A stretch of DNA of 64,000 nucleotides. Origin: Bosea sp. ANAM02 (lineage in GTDB: Bacteria > Pseudomonadota > Alphaproteobacteria > Rhizobiales > Beijerinckiaceae). The position numbers were made by a program, and so were the translations under genes. Below are positions 10,587 to 20,154 of this stretch, piece by piece. The stretch's first letter is position 1; each line of letters starts with the position of its first letter. The stretch covers positions 2,694,001 through 2,758,000 of the forward strand of contig NZ_AP022848.1 of the NCBI RefSeq assembly GCF_011764485.1, in the 5' to 3' direction. The notes beneath the pieces were generated by a model. That model saw only the letters and a program-made list of their open reading frames with translations. It searched no databases and was not told where the DNA came from.

Positions 10587-12647
10587 ATGTATCACCTGAT
10601 CGTCTTCCTCCCTCTCATCGGCTTCCTGATCGCCGGCCTCTTCGGCCGGCTGATCGGCGCGCGTGGCTCCGAGATCGTCACGACCTCGCTGCTGATCGTC
10701 TCTGCCCTCCTGTCCTGGGTCGCCTTCGTTCAGGTCGGCTTCGGCTCCGGCACGACCCGCGTGCAGGTCGCGAGCTGGATCTCGTCGGGCCAACTCCAGG
10801 TCGACTGGGCCTTCCGCGTCGACACGCTGACCGCGGTGATGCTGGTCGTGGTCAATACCGTCTCCAGCCTCGTGCATCTCTATTCGATCGGCTACATGCA
10901 CGAGGATCCGCACCGTCCGCGCTTCTTCGCCTATCTCTCGCTCTTCACCTTCGCTATGCTGATGCTGGTGACGTCGGACAACCTCGTCCAGATGTTCTTC
11001 GGCTGGGAAGGCGTCGGCCTCGCCTCCTATCTGCTGATCGGCTTCTGGTACCAGAAGCCCTCGGCCAATGCGGCGGCGATGAAGGCCTTCATCGTCAACC
11101 GCGTCGGCGATTTCGGTTTCTCGCTCGGCATCTTCCTCGTCTTCGTGCTGTTCGGCTCGGTCGGCTTCGACGCGATCTTCCCGCGCGCCGGCGAGCTGGC
11201 GAGCCAGAGCTTCCGCTTCCTCGGCTATGACTGGAACGCGATGACCCTGACCTGCCTGCTGCTCTTCATGGGCGCCATGGGCAAGTCGGCGCAGTTCCTG
11301 CTGCACACCTGGCTGCCGGACGCGATGGAAGGCCCGACCCCGGTCTCGGCGCTGATCCATGCCGCGACCATGGTCACCGCCGGCGTCTTCATGCTGGCGC
11401 GCCTGTCGCCGGTCTTCGAATACGCGCCGGTCGCGCTCACGGTCGTCGTCGTCATCGGCGCCACCACCGCCTTCTTCGCGGCCACGGTCGGCCTCGTGCA
11501 GAACGACATCAAGCGCGTCATCGCCTATTCGACCTGCTCGCAGCTCGGCTACATGTTCGTCGCGCTGGGCGTCGGCAATTACGGCGCCGGCATCTTCCAC
11601 CTCTTCACCCACGCCTTCTTCAAGGCGCTGCTCTTCCTGGGCGCGGGCTCGGTCATCCACGCGATGCATCACGAGCAGGACATGCGCCACATGGGCGGCC
11701 TCCGGAAGCACATCCCGATCACCGCCGCAGCGATGACGATCGGCACGCTGGCCCTGACCGGCGTCGGCATCCCCGGCACGATCTTCGGCTTCGCCGGCTT
11801 CTTCTCGAAAGACGCGATCGTCGAAAGCGCCTATGCCTCTGCGCTGGGGCATGGCGGCTTCGCCTCGTCCTATGCCTTCATCCTGCTGGTCGTCGCGGCC
11901 TGCATGACCTCGTTCTACTCCTGGCGCCTCTATTTCATGACCTTCGAAGGCGCGCCGCGCTGGGGCCATGGCCACGCCGCGCATGGTCACGGCCATGACG
12001 ACCACGCCCATGCCGCCCATGGCCACGACGATCATGCCCACGGAGCGCATGGCCATGACGATCACGGCCATGGTCACGACCACACGCCGCATGAGAGCCC
12101 CTGGGTGATGCTGATCCCGCTCGTCGTGCTGTCGGTCGGCGCGATCCTGGCCGGCGTCGTCTTCAAGGAGGCCTTCGTCGGCCACGACTTCGAGCATTTC
12201 TGGAAGTCGGCCCTGTTCATGGGCAAGGACAACCACATCCTGCACGAGATGCACGAAGTGCCGAAATGGGTCGTGGCCTCCCCCTTCCTGGCGATGGTGA
12301 TCGGGTTCGCGCTCGCCTGGTACATGTATGTCCGCCGCCCGGACGTGCCCGGCAAGCTGGCTGCCGCCAACCCGGCGCTCTACCGGTTCCTGCTCAACAA
12401 GTGGTATTTCGACGAACTCTACGACTTCCTGTTCGTGCGCCCGTCGAAGTGGCTCGGTCGCTTCCTCTGGAAGAAGGGCGATGGCCTGGTCATCGACGGT
12501 TTCGGCCCGGACGGCGTCTCGGCCCGCGTGGTCGACGTCACCAATCGGGTGGTCCGGCTGCAGACCGGCTATCTCTATCACTATGCCTTCGCCATGCTGA
12601 TCGGCGTCGCTGGGCTCGTGACCTGGTATCTCGTGGCTCGCGGGTGA
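10587..12647 (+). CDS. nuoL: NADH-quinone oxidoreductase subunit L with a histidine-rich loop
   Basis: Distal proton-pumping antiporter-like subunit of complex I, 686 residues with about sixteen transmembrane helices and the long lateral helix at the C-terminus. Core motifs are [19 protein letters not shown] and [20 protein letters not shown]. Unusually, residues about 461-502 form a hydrophilic loop with about 18 histidines in HGH, HDDH and HAH repeats, encoded by imperfect tandem DNA repeats (11965-12085). The loop lies between two membrane segments, just after the LYFMTFEG segment. It could bind metal, but that is inference. Confidence 0.97.
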   Translation: MYHLIVFLPLIGFLIAGLFGRLIGARGSEIVTTSLLIVSALLSWVAFVQVGFGSGTTRVQVASWISSGQLQVDWAFRVDTLTAVMLVVVNTVSSLVHLYSIGYMHEDPHRPRFFAYLSLFTFAMLMLVTSDNLVQMFFGWEGVGLASYLLIGFWYQKPSANAAAMKAFIVNRVGDFGFSLGIFLVFVLFGSVGFDAIFPRAGELASQSFRFLGYDWNAMTLTCLLLFMGAMGKSAQFLLHTWLPDAMEGPTPVSALIHAATMVTAGVFMLARLSPVFEYAPVALTVVVVIGATTAFFAATVGLVQNDIKRVIAYSTCSQLGYMFVALGVGNYGAGIFHLFTHAFFKALLFLGAGSVIHAMHHEQDMRHMGGLRKHIPITAAAMTIGTLALTGVGIPGTIFGFAGFFSKDAIVESAYASALGHGGFASSYAFILLVVAACMTSFYSWRLYFMTFEGAPRWGHGHAAHGHGHDDHAHAAHGHDDHAHGAHGHDDHGHGHDHTPHESPWVMLIPLVVLSVGAILAGVVFKEAFVGHDFEHFWKSALFMGKDNHILHEMHEVPKWVVASPFLAMVIGFALAWYMYVRRPDVPGKLAAANPALYRFLLNKWYFDELYDFLFVRPSKWLGRFLWKKGDGLVIDGFGPDGVSARVVDVTNRVVRLQTGYLYHYAFAMLIGVAGLVTWYLVARG

Positions 12648-12648
12648 G

Positions 12649-14163
12649 ATGATGTTCGGTTTCGGTATCCTCACCGGTCTTCTGATCCTGCCGCTGGTCG
12701 GCGCTGCCTTCATCCTCGTGCAGCGCGGCGATCAGGCCTCGGTCGACTCCAACGCCCGCTGGGCCGCGCTGATCACGACGGTCCTGACCTTCGCGCTCGC
12801 CTGCGTCGCCTGGGGCAAATTCGACACCGCCAATCCCGGCTTCCAGATGGTCGAGACCCATGGCTGGGTTTCGGATGCCATCAAGTTCAAGCTCGGCGTC
12901 GACGGCTTCTCCTTCCCGTTCATCGTGCTGACGGCCTTCCTGATGCCGTTCTGCATCGTCGCGTCCTGGACCTCGGTCGAGAAGCGGGTTCGCGAATACA
13001 TGATCGCGTTCCTCGTCCTGGAGGCGCTGATGATCGGCGTCTTCGCGGCGCTCGACCTCGTGCTGTTCTACCTGTTCTTCGAGGCGGGCCTGATCCCGAT
13101 GTTCCTGATCATCGGCATCTGGGGCGGCAAGCGGCGCGTCTACGCCTCCTACAAGTTCTTCCTCTACACGCTGCTCGGCTCGGTCCTGATGCTGCTCGCC
13201 GTGATGGCGATGTACTGGAACGCCGGCACCACCGACATCCCGACGCTGCTGGCGCACAAGTTCCCGTCGCAGATGCAGACCTGGCTGTGGCTCGCCTTCT
13301 TCGCCTCCTTCGCGGTGAAGATGCCGATGTGGCCGGTCCATACCTGGCTGCCCGACGCGCATGTCGAGGCGCCGACCGCGGGCTCCGTCGTGCTGGCGGC
13401 GATCCTGCTGAAGATGGGCGGCTACGGCTTCATTCGCTTCTCGATCCCGATGTTCCCGGAAGCCTCGGCGCTGTTCGCGCCGCTGGTCTTCGCCCTCTCG
13501 GTCGTCGCCATCGTCTACACCTCGCTGGTGGCGCTGATGCAGGAGGACATGAAGAAGCTGATCGCCTATTCCTCGGTCGCCCATATGGGCTTCGTGACGA
13601 TGGGCCTGTTCACCCTGACGCCGCAGGGCATTCAGGGCGCGATGTTCCAGATGGTCAGCCACGGCCTGGTCTCGGGCGCGCTCTTCCTCTGCGTCGGCGT
13701 GATCTACGATCGCATGCATACCCGCGAGATCGCGGCCTATGGCGGCCTGGTGAACCGGATGCCGGCCTATGCCGTCGTCTTCATGGTCTTCACCATGGCC
13801 AATGTCGGCCTGCCCGGCACGGCCGGCTTCGTCGGCGAGTTCCTGACGCTGCTCGGCGCCTTCCGCGCCAATCCCTGGGTGGCGTTCTTCGCGACCTCCG
13901 GCGTCATCCTCTCGGCGGCCTATGCGCTCTGGCTCTATCGCCGTGTCGTGTTCGGCGAGCTGACCAAGCCCGAGCTGAAGGACATCAGGGACCTGAACGT
14001 CCGCGAATACCTGACGCTGGTCCCGCTGGTCCTGCTGACGATCTGGTACGGCATCCAGCCGCACACGATCCTCGACGCCTTCGCGGCGCCGACCGAAGCG
14101 CTCATCAAGAACTATCAGGCAGCCCTCGCCGTCGCGAAGACGGCGCTGGCGGCCGCGCAGTAA
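12649..14163 (+). CDS. nuoM: NADH-quinone oxidoreductase subunit M
   Basis: Proton-pumping antiporter-like subunit of complex I, 504 residues with about fourteen transmembrane helices. Landmarks include [20 protein letters not shown] with the essential glutamate, [28 protein letters not shown] and [15 protein letters not shown]. Two ATGs are adjacent (12649 and 12652); either start is possible. It begins one base after the nuoL stop. Confidence 0.97.
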   Translation: MMFGFGILTGLLILPLVGAAFILVQRGDQASVDSNARWAALITTVLTFALACVAWGKFDTANPGFQMVETHGWVSDAIKFKLGVDGFSFPFIVLTAFLMPFCIVASWTSVEKRVREYMIAFLVLEALMIGVFAALDLVLFYLFFEAGLIPMFLIIGIWGGKRRVYASYKFFLYTLLGSVLMLLAVMAMYWNAGTTDIPTLLAHKFPSQMQTWLWLAFFASFAVKMPMWPVHTWLPDAHVEAPTAGSVVLAAILLKMGGYGFIRFSIPMFPEASALFAPLVFALSVVAIVYTSLVALMQEDMKKLIAYSSVAHMGFVTMGLFTLTPQGIQGAMFQMVSHGLVSGALFLCVGVIYDRMHTREIAAYGGLVNRMPAYAVVFMVFTMANVGLPGTAGFVGEFLTLLGAFRANPWVAFFATSGVILSAAYALWLYRRVVFGELTKPELKDIRDLNVREYLTLVPLVLLTIWYGIQPHTILDAFAAPTEALIKNYQAALAVAKTALAAAQ

Positions 14164-14172
14164 GGTCTCGTC

Positions 14173-15600
14173 ATGGCTCTGCCCGCTCTCGGCCCGGCCC
14201 TGCCGGAAATCATCCTCGCCCTCGGCGCCATCGCCATGGTGTTGGTCGGCGCGATCCAGGGCGAGCGCGCGACGCGCCTGCTCGAAGGGCTGGCGCTGGC
14301 GCTGCTGGCGGTCGCGCTGGTCATGGTCGTGTCGGGCACCGGCAAGATGCTGACCTTCAACGACGGCTTCATCGCCGACGGCTTCGCCCGCTTCATGAAG
14401 GTGCTGACGCTGCTCGGCGCCGGCGCCGCGATCCTGCTCTCGGCCGATACGCTGCGCCGCCAGGGCACGATGCGCTTCGAGTTCCCGATCCTCGTCGTGC
14501 TCTCGACCATCGGCATGATGATGATGATCTCGGCCAACGATCTCATCAGCCTCTATGTCGGCCTGGAGCTGCAGTCGCTGGCGCTCTATGTCGTCGCCGC
14601 CTTCGATCGCGACAACGCCAAGTCCACGGAAGCGGGCCTGAAGTATTTCGTGCTCGGCGCGCTCTCGTCGGGCATGCTGCTCTATGGCGGTTCGCTGGTC
14701 TATGGCTTCACCGGCACCGTCACCTTCCCGGGCATTGCTGCGGCGACGGCCGGCGGCCATGCGGGCATCGGCCTGATTTTCGGCATCGTCTTCATCGCGG
14801 CCGGCGTCGCCTTCAAGATCTCGGCCGTGCCGTTCCACATGTGGACGCCGGACGTCTATGAGGGCGCGCCGACCCCGGTCGCCGCCTTCTTCGCCTCGGC
14901 GCCAAAGATGGCCGCCATGGCGATGGTGATCCGCGTCTTCATCGGCGCCTTCCCCGGCGCGATCCATGACTGGCGCCAGATCATCGTCTTCATCTCGATC
15001 GCCTCGATGGGTCTGGGTGCCTTCGCCGCGATCGGCCAGACCAACATCAAGCGCCTGCTCGCCTATTCCTCGATCGCCAACATGGGCTATGCGCTGGTCG
15101 GCCTCGCTGCCGGAACGGCCGAGGGCGTGCAGGGCGTGATGACCTATATGGCGATCTATCTCGCCACGACGCTTGCCGCCTTCGCCTGCGTGCTGATGAT
15201 GCGCCGCGACGGCAGGCTGGTCGAGGACATCTCGGAACTCGCCGGCCTGTCCCGCACCAATGGCTGGATGGCCTTCGCGATGGCGATGATGATGTTCTCG
15301 CTCGCCGGCATTCCGCCGCTCGCCGGCTTCTGGGCCAAGTGGTACGTCTTCCTCGCCGCCATCAACGCCAAGCTCTACGTGCTCGCCGTTGTCGGCGTGC
15401 TGACCAGCGTCGTCGGCGCCTATTACTACCTGCGTCTCGTCAAGGTGATGTATTTCGACGAGCCGAAGCCGGCTTTCGAAAAGTCCGATCTCGGCGTGCG
15501 CGCCGTGCTGGTGGTCTCGGCGCTCTTCGTGCTGGTGCTTTCGCTGGTGCCGGCGCCGCTGTTCAATGCGGCCGAGGCGGCTGCGAAATCGCTGTTCTGA
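14173..15600 (+). CDS. nuoN: NADH-quinone oxidoreductase subunit N
   Basis: Third antiporter-like proton-pumping subunit of complex I, 475 residues. Family features are [40 protein letters not shown] and [20 protein letters not shown], and the late segment [17 protein letters not shown]. It is the last nuo gene; a class R1 repeat follows and no intrinsic terminator is visible, so transcription may continue into birA. Confidence 0.97.
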   Translation: MALPALGPALPEIILALGAIAMVLVGAIQGERATRLLEGLALALLAVALVMVVSGTGKMLTFNDGFIADGFARFMKVLTLLGAGAAILLSADTLRRQGTMRFEFPILVVLSTIGMMMMISANDLISLYVGLELQSLALYVVAAFDRDNAKSTEAGLKYFVLGALSSGMLLYGGSLVYGFTGTVTFPGIAAATAGGHAGIGLIFGIVFIAAGVAFKISAVPFHMWTPDVYEGAPTPVAAFFASAPKMAAMAMVIRVFIGAFPGAIHDWRQIIVFISIASMGLGAFAAIGQTNIKRLLAYSSIANMGYALVGLAAGTAEGVQGVMTYMAIYLATTLAAFACVLMMRRDGRLVEDISELAGLSRTNGWMAFAMAMMMFSLAGIPPLAGFWAKWYVFLAAINAKLYVLAVVGVLTSVVGAYYYLRLVKVMYFDEPKPAFEKSDLGVRAVLVVSALFVLVLSLVPAPLFNAAEAAAKSLF

Positions 15601-15609
15601 TGCTTCCCC

Positions 15610-15702
15610 GTCATGGTCGGGCATGTCCCGACCATCCACGTCTTCTCTGGTCGAAAGCTGTGTTCATGACGCGGATGCTCGCCATAAGGGCGAGCATGAC
15701 GG
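15610..15702. repeat. Intergenic palindromic repeat, class R1
   Basis: About 93 bp between nuoN and birA. It opens GTCATGGTCGGGCATGTCCC, contains CCATCCACGTCTTC and closes with GGGCGAGCATGAC. It ends 15 bases before the birA start. Confidence 0.8.
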
Positions 15703-15717
15703 CGTGGACCAACGGCC

Positions 15718-16503
15718 ATGCTCGGTGAGGCCGCCCGCGACGCGGGCTATCGTCTGATCATCCGCGACGAGGTCGGCTCCACCATGGAGGAGGCCCGGCG
15801 CGCGCTGGACCAGGGCGAGCCGGGCAAGCTCTGGATCGTCGCCCGCAGCCAGAATTCGGGCCGAGGCCGCCATGGCCGGCAATGGGGCTCCCCGCCCGGC
15901 AATCTCTACGCCAGCCTGCTGCTGACCGATCCATGCGAGCCCGCGCTCGCTCCTCAGCTCGGCTTCGTCGTGGGCTTGGCCCTGCATGATGCCGCCGCGA
16001 AAATGCTCGGGCCGGCCGCTTCCGGCCTCAGGCTGAAATGGCCGAACGACCTCCTGCTCGATCGGGCCAAGACCTCGGGCCTGCTGCTGGAGGGCGAGAG
16101 CCGGGCAGGGCGCTTCAATGTCATCGTCGGCTGTGGTGTCAACATCGGCTCCTGCCCCTCGGACACGCCGTACCCTGCGACCTTCCTCAAGGCATCGGCG
16201 CCGCAGGCCAATGTCGAGGCCATGCTGACGGGCCTGAGCGACGCCTTCGCCCGGCGCTTCGCCATCTGGTCTCAACCCGGCGGCTTCGGGCCGACCCGCG
16301 CCGCCTGGCTGGAGCGTGCCGCCTTCCTCGGCGAGACCATCACCATCCGCCTGCCCGAAGGGCCGCTCGCCGGCATCTTCATCGGTCTCGACCCGACCGG
16401 GCGCCTCGAACTCGAAACCGAAACCGGACGCCGCGTGATCGATGCCGGCGACTTGTTCTTCGGCACGCCCGGCGGCGAGGGGGAAGCTGGTCTGCCACGC
16501 TGA
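15718..16503 (+). CDS. birA: Biotin--[acetyl-CoA-carboxylase] ligase
   Basis: Attaches biotin, through biotinyl-AMP, to the carrier protein of acetyl-CoA carboxylase and other carboxylases in the cytoplasm. At 261 residues it has no N-terminal helix-turn-helix, so it is a monofunctional class I ligase rather than a BirA repressor. Motifs are SGRGRHGRQWGSPPGNLYAS (biotinyl-AMP loop, from about residue 45), LKWPNDLLLD and VGCGVNIG. The start is the ATG at 15718 just after the R1 repeat. Lying directly after nuoN is common in this order. Confidence 0.93.
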   Translation: MLGEAARDAGYRLIIRDEVGSTMEEARRALDQGEPGKLWIVARSQNSGRGRHGRQWGSPPGNLYASLLLTDPCEPALAPQLGFVVGLALHDAAAKMLGPAASGLRLKWPNDLLLDRAKTSGLLLEGESRAGRFNVIVGCGVNIGSCPSDTPYPATFLKASAPQANVEAMLTGLSDAFARRFAIWSQPGGFGPTRAAWLERAAFLGETITIRLPEGPLAGIFIGLDPTGRLELETETGRRVIDAGDLFFGTPGGEGEAGLPR

Positions 16504-16536
16504 GACCATGCTACAGGATGCCATCGGTTCCACGCG

Positions 16537-16641
16537 GTCATCCCGGGCGACCGAAGGACGACCCGGGATCCATGCCGGAACGCGAACCGGAAAGGCTCCG
16601 GCATGGATACCGGATCTCCGCTTCGCTTCGTCCGGGATGAC
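16537..16641. repeat. Intergenic palindromic repeat, class R2
   Basis: About 105 bp between birA and rnj. It starts GTCATCCCGGGCGACCGAAG and ends CGTCCGGGATGAC; inner arms CCATGCCGGA and TCCGGCATGG face each other. It is a sister of 9368-9473 and 23939-24042. Confidence 0.8.
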
Positions 16642-16709
16642 CCGCGTATCCCGAAAGATCTCCCGGTAGGCCGGCATTGGCGCGCAATGGTGCGTCCTTG
16701 GCGGCTGCC

Positions 16710-18398
16710 ATGCCTTCAGGACACCCCGTGACCCGCTCCAGCGACCTGCTCGTCTTCGTTCCCCTCGGCGGCCTCGGCGAGATCGGCATGAACGCCGCTC
16801 TTTACGGCTTCGGGCCCGAGGGCCGACGAAAGTGGATCCTGGTCGATTGCGGCCTGTCCTTCGCCGGGCCGGAGGCGCCGGGCGTCGATATCGTGCTGCC
16901 CGACCTGCGCTACATCATCGAGGAGCGGGCGAACCTCCTCGGTATCATCATCACCCACGCCCATGAGGACCATATCGGCGCGCTCGCCGCGCTTTGGCCC
17001 TCGCTGCGGGCGCCGGTCTATTGCACGCGCTTCGCCGCCGGCCTGCTCGCGACGCGACGCCTCTCCGAGCCCGGCGCGCCGAGCGTCGAGATGAATGTCG
17101 TGCCGCAGGGGGGCGCCATCACGCTCGGCCCGTTCGACATCGAGTTCGTGCCGGTTGCGCATTCGATCCCGGAATCGAACGCGCTCGCGATCCGCACGCC
17201 GGCAGGCCTCGTCGTCCATACCGGCGACTGGAAGATCGACCCGACCCCGCGCGTCGGCCTGCCGACCGACGAGAAGCGCCTGCGCGAGCTCGGGGAGGAG
17301 GGCGTGCTGGCGCTGGTCTGCGATTCCACCAATGTCATGCGCGATGGCACCAGCCCGAGCGAGGCCGATGTCGCGGCCAAGATGAAGGAGCTGGTCGCGT
17401 CCGCGCCGGGGCGCGTCGCCGTCACCACCTTCGCGTCGAACGTCGCGCGCCTGCGTGCAGTCGCCGAAGCCGCCATGGCCAATGAGCGCGAGGTCGTGGT
17501 CGTCGGCCGCGCCATGGACCGCGTCATCGATGTCGCCCGCGAATGCGGCTATCTCGACGGCATCTCCGGTTTCCGCCCGGTCGATGCCTACGGCTACCTG
17601 CCGCGCGACAAGGTCGTGGCGCTGGTCACCGGCAGCCAGGGCGAGCCGCGCGCCGCGCTCTCGCGCATCGCCTCGGACGACCATCCCGAGATCGCGCTAT
17701 CGCCAGGCGACCGCGTGATCTTTTCGTCGCGCACCATTCCCGGCAACGAGAAGTCGGTCGGCAACATCCTGAACGCGCTCGCCCGCGACAAGATCGAGAT
17801 CATCACCGACCGGACGCACCTGGTCCATGTCTCCGGCCACCCGCGCCGCGAGGAGATGGCGCGGCTCTATGGCTGGCTGAAGCCGCAGATCGCGATCCCC
17901 GCCCATGGCGAGGACCTGCATCTGGCCGAGCACGAGACCTTCGCCCGCAGCCTTGGCGTCAAGCATGTCCTGCGCGCCGGCAATGGCGATGTCGTGGCGA
18001 TCTCGGGAGAAGGAGCCCGCAAGGTCGACGAGGTCCGGCATGGCCGGCTCTACCAGGACGGCTCGCTCCTGGTGAACGCGCTGGAGCGGACGATCCAGGA
18101 GCGCCGCCGCCTGTCCTTCGCCGGCATCGTCTCGATCGCGGTCGCGATCGACGACAAGGGCGGCATCGCCGGCGAGCCGGAGATCGCCGTGCTCGGCCTG
18201 CCGCCGCGCACGCTCGGCGGCATCGATTTCGACGAGTATGTCGCCGATACCGTCGGGGACCTCATCGACAATATCCCCAAGGCGCGCCGCCGCGATCCCG
18301 AGGCCCTGCGCAACGCGCTGGAGCGCGGGGTGCGCAGCGCGGTCAACGAGGAGTGGGGCAAGAAGCCGCTGGTGCATGCGCTGGTGGTCGAGGTGTAG
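16710..18398 (+). CDS. rnj: Ribonuclease J
   Basis: Metallo-beta-lactamase/beta-CASP RNase with 5'-3' exonuclease and endonuclease activity, acting in mRNA turnover and rRNA maturation. The zinc-binding motif is H83-A-H85-E-D87-H88, followed by GDWKIDPTP for the later metal ligand. The beta-CASP region includes VTGSQGEPRAALSRIA and VHVSGHPRREEM. I chose the ATG at 16710 (562 residues) because it sits close before the conserved FVPLGGLGEIGMN; an upstream TTG at 16677 and a GTG at 16728 are alternatives. Confidence 0.93.
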   Translation: MPSGHPVTRSSDLLVFVPLGGLGEIGMNAALYGFGPEGRRKWILVDCGLSFAGPEAPGVDIVLPDLRYIIEERANLLGIIITHAHEDHIGALAALWPSLRAPVYCTRFAAGLLATRRLSEPGAPSVEMNVVPQGGAITLGPFDIEFVPVAHSIPESNALAIRTPAGLVVHTGDWKIDPTPRVGLPTDEKRLRELGEEGVLALVCDSTNVMRDGTSPSEADVAAKMKELVASAPGRVAVTTFASNVARLRAVAEAAMANEREVVVVGRAMDRVIDVARECGYLDGISGFRPVDAYGYLPRDKVVALVTGSQGEPRAALSRIASDDHPEIALSPGDRVIFSSRTIPGNEKSVGNILNALARDKIEIITDRTHLVHVSGHPRREEMARLYGWLKPQIAIPAHGEDLHLAEHETFARSLGVKHVLRAGNGDVVAISGEGARKVDEVRHGRLYQDGSLLVNALERTIQERRRLSFAGIVSIAVAIDDKGGIAGEPEIAVLGLPPRTLGGIDFDEYVADTVGDLIDNIPKARRRDPEALRNALERGVRSAVNEEWGKKPLVHALVVEV

Positions 18399-18423
18399 GG
18401 TACGGCCCGTATGAAATAGCGCC

Positions 18424-18462
18424 GTCATTCCGGGCGTAGCGCAGCGCAGACCCGGGATGACG
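18424..18462. repeat. Short palindromic repeat, R3/R6-like remnant
   Basis: About 39 bp between rnj and the epimerase gene: GTCATTCCGGGCGTAGCG facing GACCCGGGATGAC. It carries only the terminal arms of the longer elements, so it may be a solo or internally deleted copy. It could form a hairpin at the end of the rnj transcript but lacks a T-tract. Confidence 0.6.
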
Positions 18463-18503
18463 CGGTGTTTCTGAGTTGAACGGATGTGATCGGGAAGAGG
18501 GAT

Positions 18504-18908
18504 ATGATCGGACGCCTGAACCACGTCGCCATTGCGGTGAAGGACCTCGAAGCCTCGACGGCGCTCTATCGCGATACGCTGGGGGCGCGCGTGTCGCAGC
18601 CGCAGGCCGAGCCGGAGCACGGCGTCACCGTCGTCTTCGTCGAGTTGCCCAACACCAAGATCGAGCTGCTGGAACCGCTCGGCGCCGACTCGCCGATCGC
18701 GAAGTTCCTTGAGCGCAACGCCGATGGCGGCATCCACCATATCTGCTACGAGGTCGACGATATCCTCGCGGCACGAGACCGCCTGAAGGCGCAGGGCGCC
18801 CGCGTGCTGGGCTCCGGCGAGCCGCGTATCGGCGCCCATGGCAAGCCCGTGCTGTTCCTGCATCCCAAGGATTTCCTGGGCACGCTGGTCGAACTCGAAC
18901 AGGCCTGA
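18504..18908 (+). CDS. mce: Methylmalonyl-CoA epimerase
   Basis: VOC-superfamily metalloenzyme that interconverts (2R)- and (2S)-methylmalonyl-CoA in propionyl-CoA metabolism. The product is 134 residues, with two beta-alpha-beta-beta-beta modules. Metal-site segments are the histidine in LNHVAIAVKDL, those in GGIHHICYEVDD and the final glutamate in GTLVELEQ. The ATG at 18504 has a good GGGAAGAGG site just before it; a GTG at 18486 is less likely. The gene commonly lies next to rnj and a DUF1467 gene in this order. Confidence 0.9.
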   Translation: MIGRLNHVAIAVKDLEASTALYRDTLGARVSQPQAEPEHGVTVVFVELPNTKIELLEPLGADSPIAKFLERNADGGIHHICYEVDDILAARDRLKAQGARVLGSGEPRIGAHGKPVLFLHPKDFLGTLVELEQA

Positions 18909-18913
18909 CGACG

Positions 18914-19321
18914 ATGACCGACTTCGCTTCGACCGAGATCGCTTTCCTGGGCCAGCCGGAGGCCGGCTCGCCGCGTCCCTTCAGCGCCGCGACTGTCGCG
19001 GGCGGGCTCGTCTTCGTCTCCGGCCATTCGGCGCCGCATGATCCGGCGCGCGGCATCCATCGCGGCCAGACGCCGGCCGAGGAGGTCCGCAATGCGCTCG
19101 GCCGCGTCGCCGAGATTCTGGCGGAAGCCGGGAGCTCCCTTGATCGCGTCGTCCAGATGACGATGCTGATTACCGACCCGGCCGATTACGCCGTCTGCAA
19201 CGCCGAATACGTGAAGCATTTTCCGGGCGGCCTGCCGGCCCGCCATACCGCGCGCTTCGGCGTGCCCACCGAGGCACGGGTCGCCTTTTCCTGCATCGCG
19301 CTCGCGGGGAAGCCGGCATGA
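18914..19321 (+). CDS. RidA/YjgF-family protein
   Basis: A 135-residue member of the RidA/YER057c/UK114 fold. Canonical RidA removes reactive enamine/imine intermediates from amino-acid metabolism as a trimer. The family pattern is seen in VAGGLVFVSGHSAP, then TPAEEVRNALGRVAEILAEAG and VVQMTMLITDPADY, with PARHTARFGVP before the last strand. The segment that usually carries the catalytic arginine of true RidA is not clear here, so a subfamily with another function is possible. The start is 5 bases after mce; the stop overlaps the DUF1467 gene by four bases (ATGA). Confidence 0.82.
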   Translation: MTDFASTEIAFLGQPEAGSPRPFSAATVAGGLVFVSGHSAPHDPARGIHRGQTPAEEVRNALGRVAEILAEAGSSLDRVVQMTMLITDPADYAVCNAEYVKHFPGGLPARHTARFGVPTEARVAFSCIALAGKPA

Positions 19322-19548
19322 ACGTCGTCGGCGGCCTTGCCCTTTATTTCGTGATCTGGTGGATCACGCTCTTCGCTGTGCTGCCCTTCGGCATCCGCAG
19401 CCAGGATGAGGCGGGCGATGTCGTGGCCGGGACCGAACCCGGCGCGCCGGTGTTGCCGGGCCTTCTCAAGAAAGCCGTCATCACCTCGCTGATCGCGGCG
19501 GTGATCTTCGTCTGTGTCTGGTATGTCTGGGTGACCTACGACATTTGA
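19318..19548 (+). CDS. DUF1467 family membrane protein
   Basis: A 76-residue protein with two hydrophobic helices (GLALYFVIWWITLFAVLPFG at residues 6-25, and about 49-72) separated by a polar loop rich in acidic residues and glycine. It matches the small alphaproteobacterial DUF1467 family, whose function is unknown and which usually sits between mce and proS. Here proS is 38 kb away. The start overlaps the RidA-family stop by four bases. Confidence 0.85.
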   Translation: MNVVGGLALYFVIWWITLFAVLPFGIRSQDEAGDVVAGTEPGAPVLPGLLKKAVITSLIAAVIFVCVWYVWVTYDI

Positions 19549-19569
19549 GCCGGCTTCGAAAGAACGGCC

Positions 19570-19776
19570 GTCATTGCGGGGCTTCGCGCAGCGAAGAGCC
19601 CGGAACCCATGAGCACGACGCTGCCGTCATGGTCGGGCTTGTCCCGACCATCCACGTCTTCCTTCATCGCAGGTGGTGTTCAAGGCGTCGATGCTCGTCA
19701 CAAGGGCGAGGATGACGGCTTTTGGACCAATCTCGTGTTCTTGGGTTCCGGCCTGAGGGCCCGCCCCGGAATGACG
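19570..19776. repeat. Class R3 palindromic repeat interrupted by a class R1 repeat
   Basis: The left arm (19570-19610, GTCATTGCGGGGCTTCGCGC to CCCGGAACCCATGA) and right arm (about 19740-19776, CTTGGGTTCCGG to CCCCGGAATGAC) match the two ends of the R3 elements at 36660-36789 and 61724-61852. A complete R1 element (19626-19717) occupies the middle. This looks like one element inserted into another. Confidence 0.75.
19626..19717. repeat. Intergenic palindromic repeat, class R1 (nested)
   Basis: About 92 bp, GTCATGGTCGGGCTTGTCCC to GGGCGAGGATGAC. It is almost the exact reverse complement of the copy at 61883-61973, including the unpaired central part (a run resembling GGTGTTCAAGGCGT). It is embedded in a class R3 element. 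Confidence 0.8.
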
Positions 19777-19799
19777 GCGAGTTAGGGATTCCGCCCAAG

Positions 19800-19828
19800 A
19801 AAAAAGGCAAGGCCGATGCCTTGCCTTT
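19800..19828 (-). terminator. Intrinsic terminator, minus-strand polarity
   Basis: A perfect 10-bp stem, AAAGGCAAGG against CCTTGCCTTT (19803-19812 and 19819-19828), with a 6-base loop. Read on the minus strand the stem is followed by an unbroken TTTTTT; on the plus strand only TTT of the stem itself follows. It therefore terminates leftward transcription. No minus-strand gene lies immediately upstream, which implies a small RNA. Confidence 0.75.
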
Positions 19829-20030
19829 GATAGTCCGCTTTTACCGCTGCACCGGCACACGTCTTCGGAAAGCGTGCGACTCGTTTTGCAAGGCGGGCGT
19901 TTGTTCCTCCCAAGACCTGGTCCGCAGCGCTTCGACCCGCAAAGCGCTCCCAGCGCCGGAAGGATTAGCCGATTGTGACGGCGCTGTCATCAGTTTAGGC
20001 AGCGTCAGCCTGGAATTTTTGCAAGATTAG
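19800..20030 (-). ncRNA. Candidate small RNA on the minus strand
   Basis: Between the DUF1467 gene and ppiA, both on plus, about 200 bp without a credible ORF end at a strong minus-strand terminator (19800-19828). On the minus strand the region contains further hairpins, such as GCGCTT and AAGCGC around a 9-base loop near 19935-19960, and complementary GCACG/CGTGT arms near 19855-19885. A TTGCAA -35-like element lies near 20020 but the -10 is weak, so the 5' end is uncertain. I do not recognise it as 6S, SRP RNA, tmRNA or RNase P RNA. Confidence 0.4.
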
Positions 20031-20154
20031 TCTCCATTGCACTTGTGCAGTGCAGCAAGGGCAGGTCGCTGAATCGAACGATGCCTTGTTCCGGCCAAAG
20101 GATAGGGCTATCGACCGGCATCCGCCGGGCTCGCCGGCGGCCATGGAGATCTTC

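Noticed and set aside
11963..12085. CRISPR-like short tandem repeats
   Set aside because: They encode the histidine-rich loop in frame in nuoL, have no spacers and no cas genes nearby.
10500..12713. Open minus-strand frame of about 737 codons opposite nuoL
   Set aside because: Same composition artefact; nuoL on plus is certain.
12538..15639. Open minus-strand frame of about 1030 codons opposite nuoM and nuoN
   Set aside because: It is rich in Asp, Glu, Arg and His with no domain pattern, and lies exactly opposite strongly conserved nuo genes. Long antisense frames arise from the GC-biased third codon positions.
19549..20154. 6S RNA, SRP RNA, tmRNA or RNase P RNA as the identity of the minus-strand RNA candidate
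   Set aside because: None of the conserved cores I know for these RNAs is visible; it is kept as an unnamed candidate.
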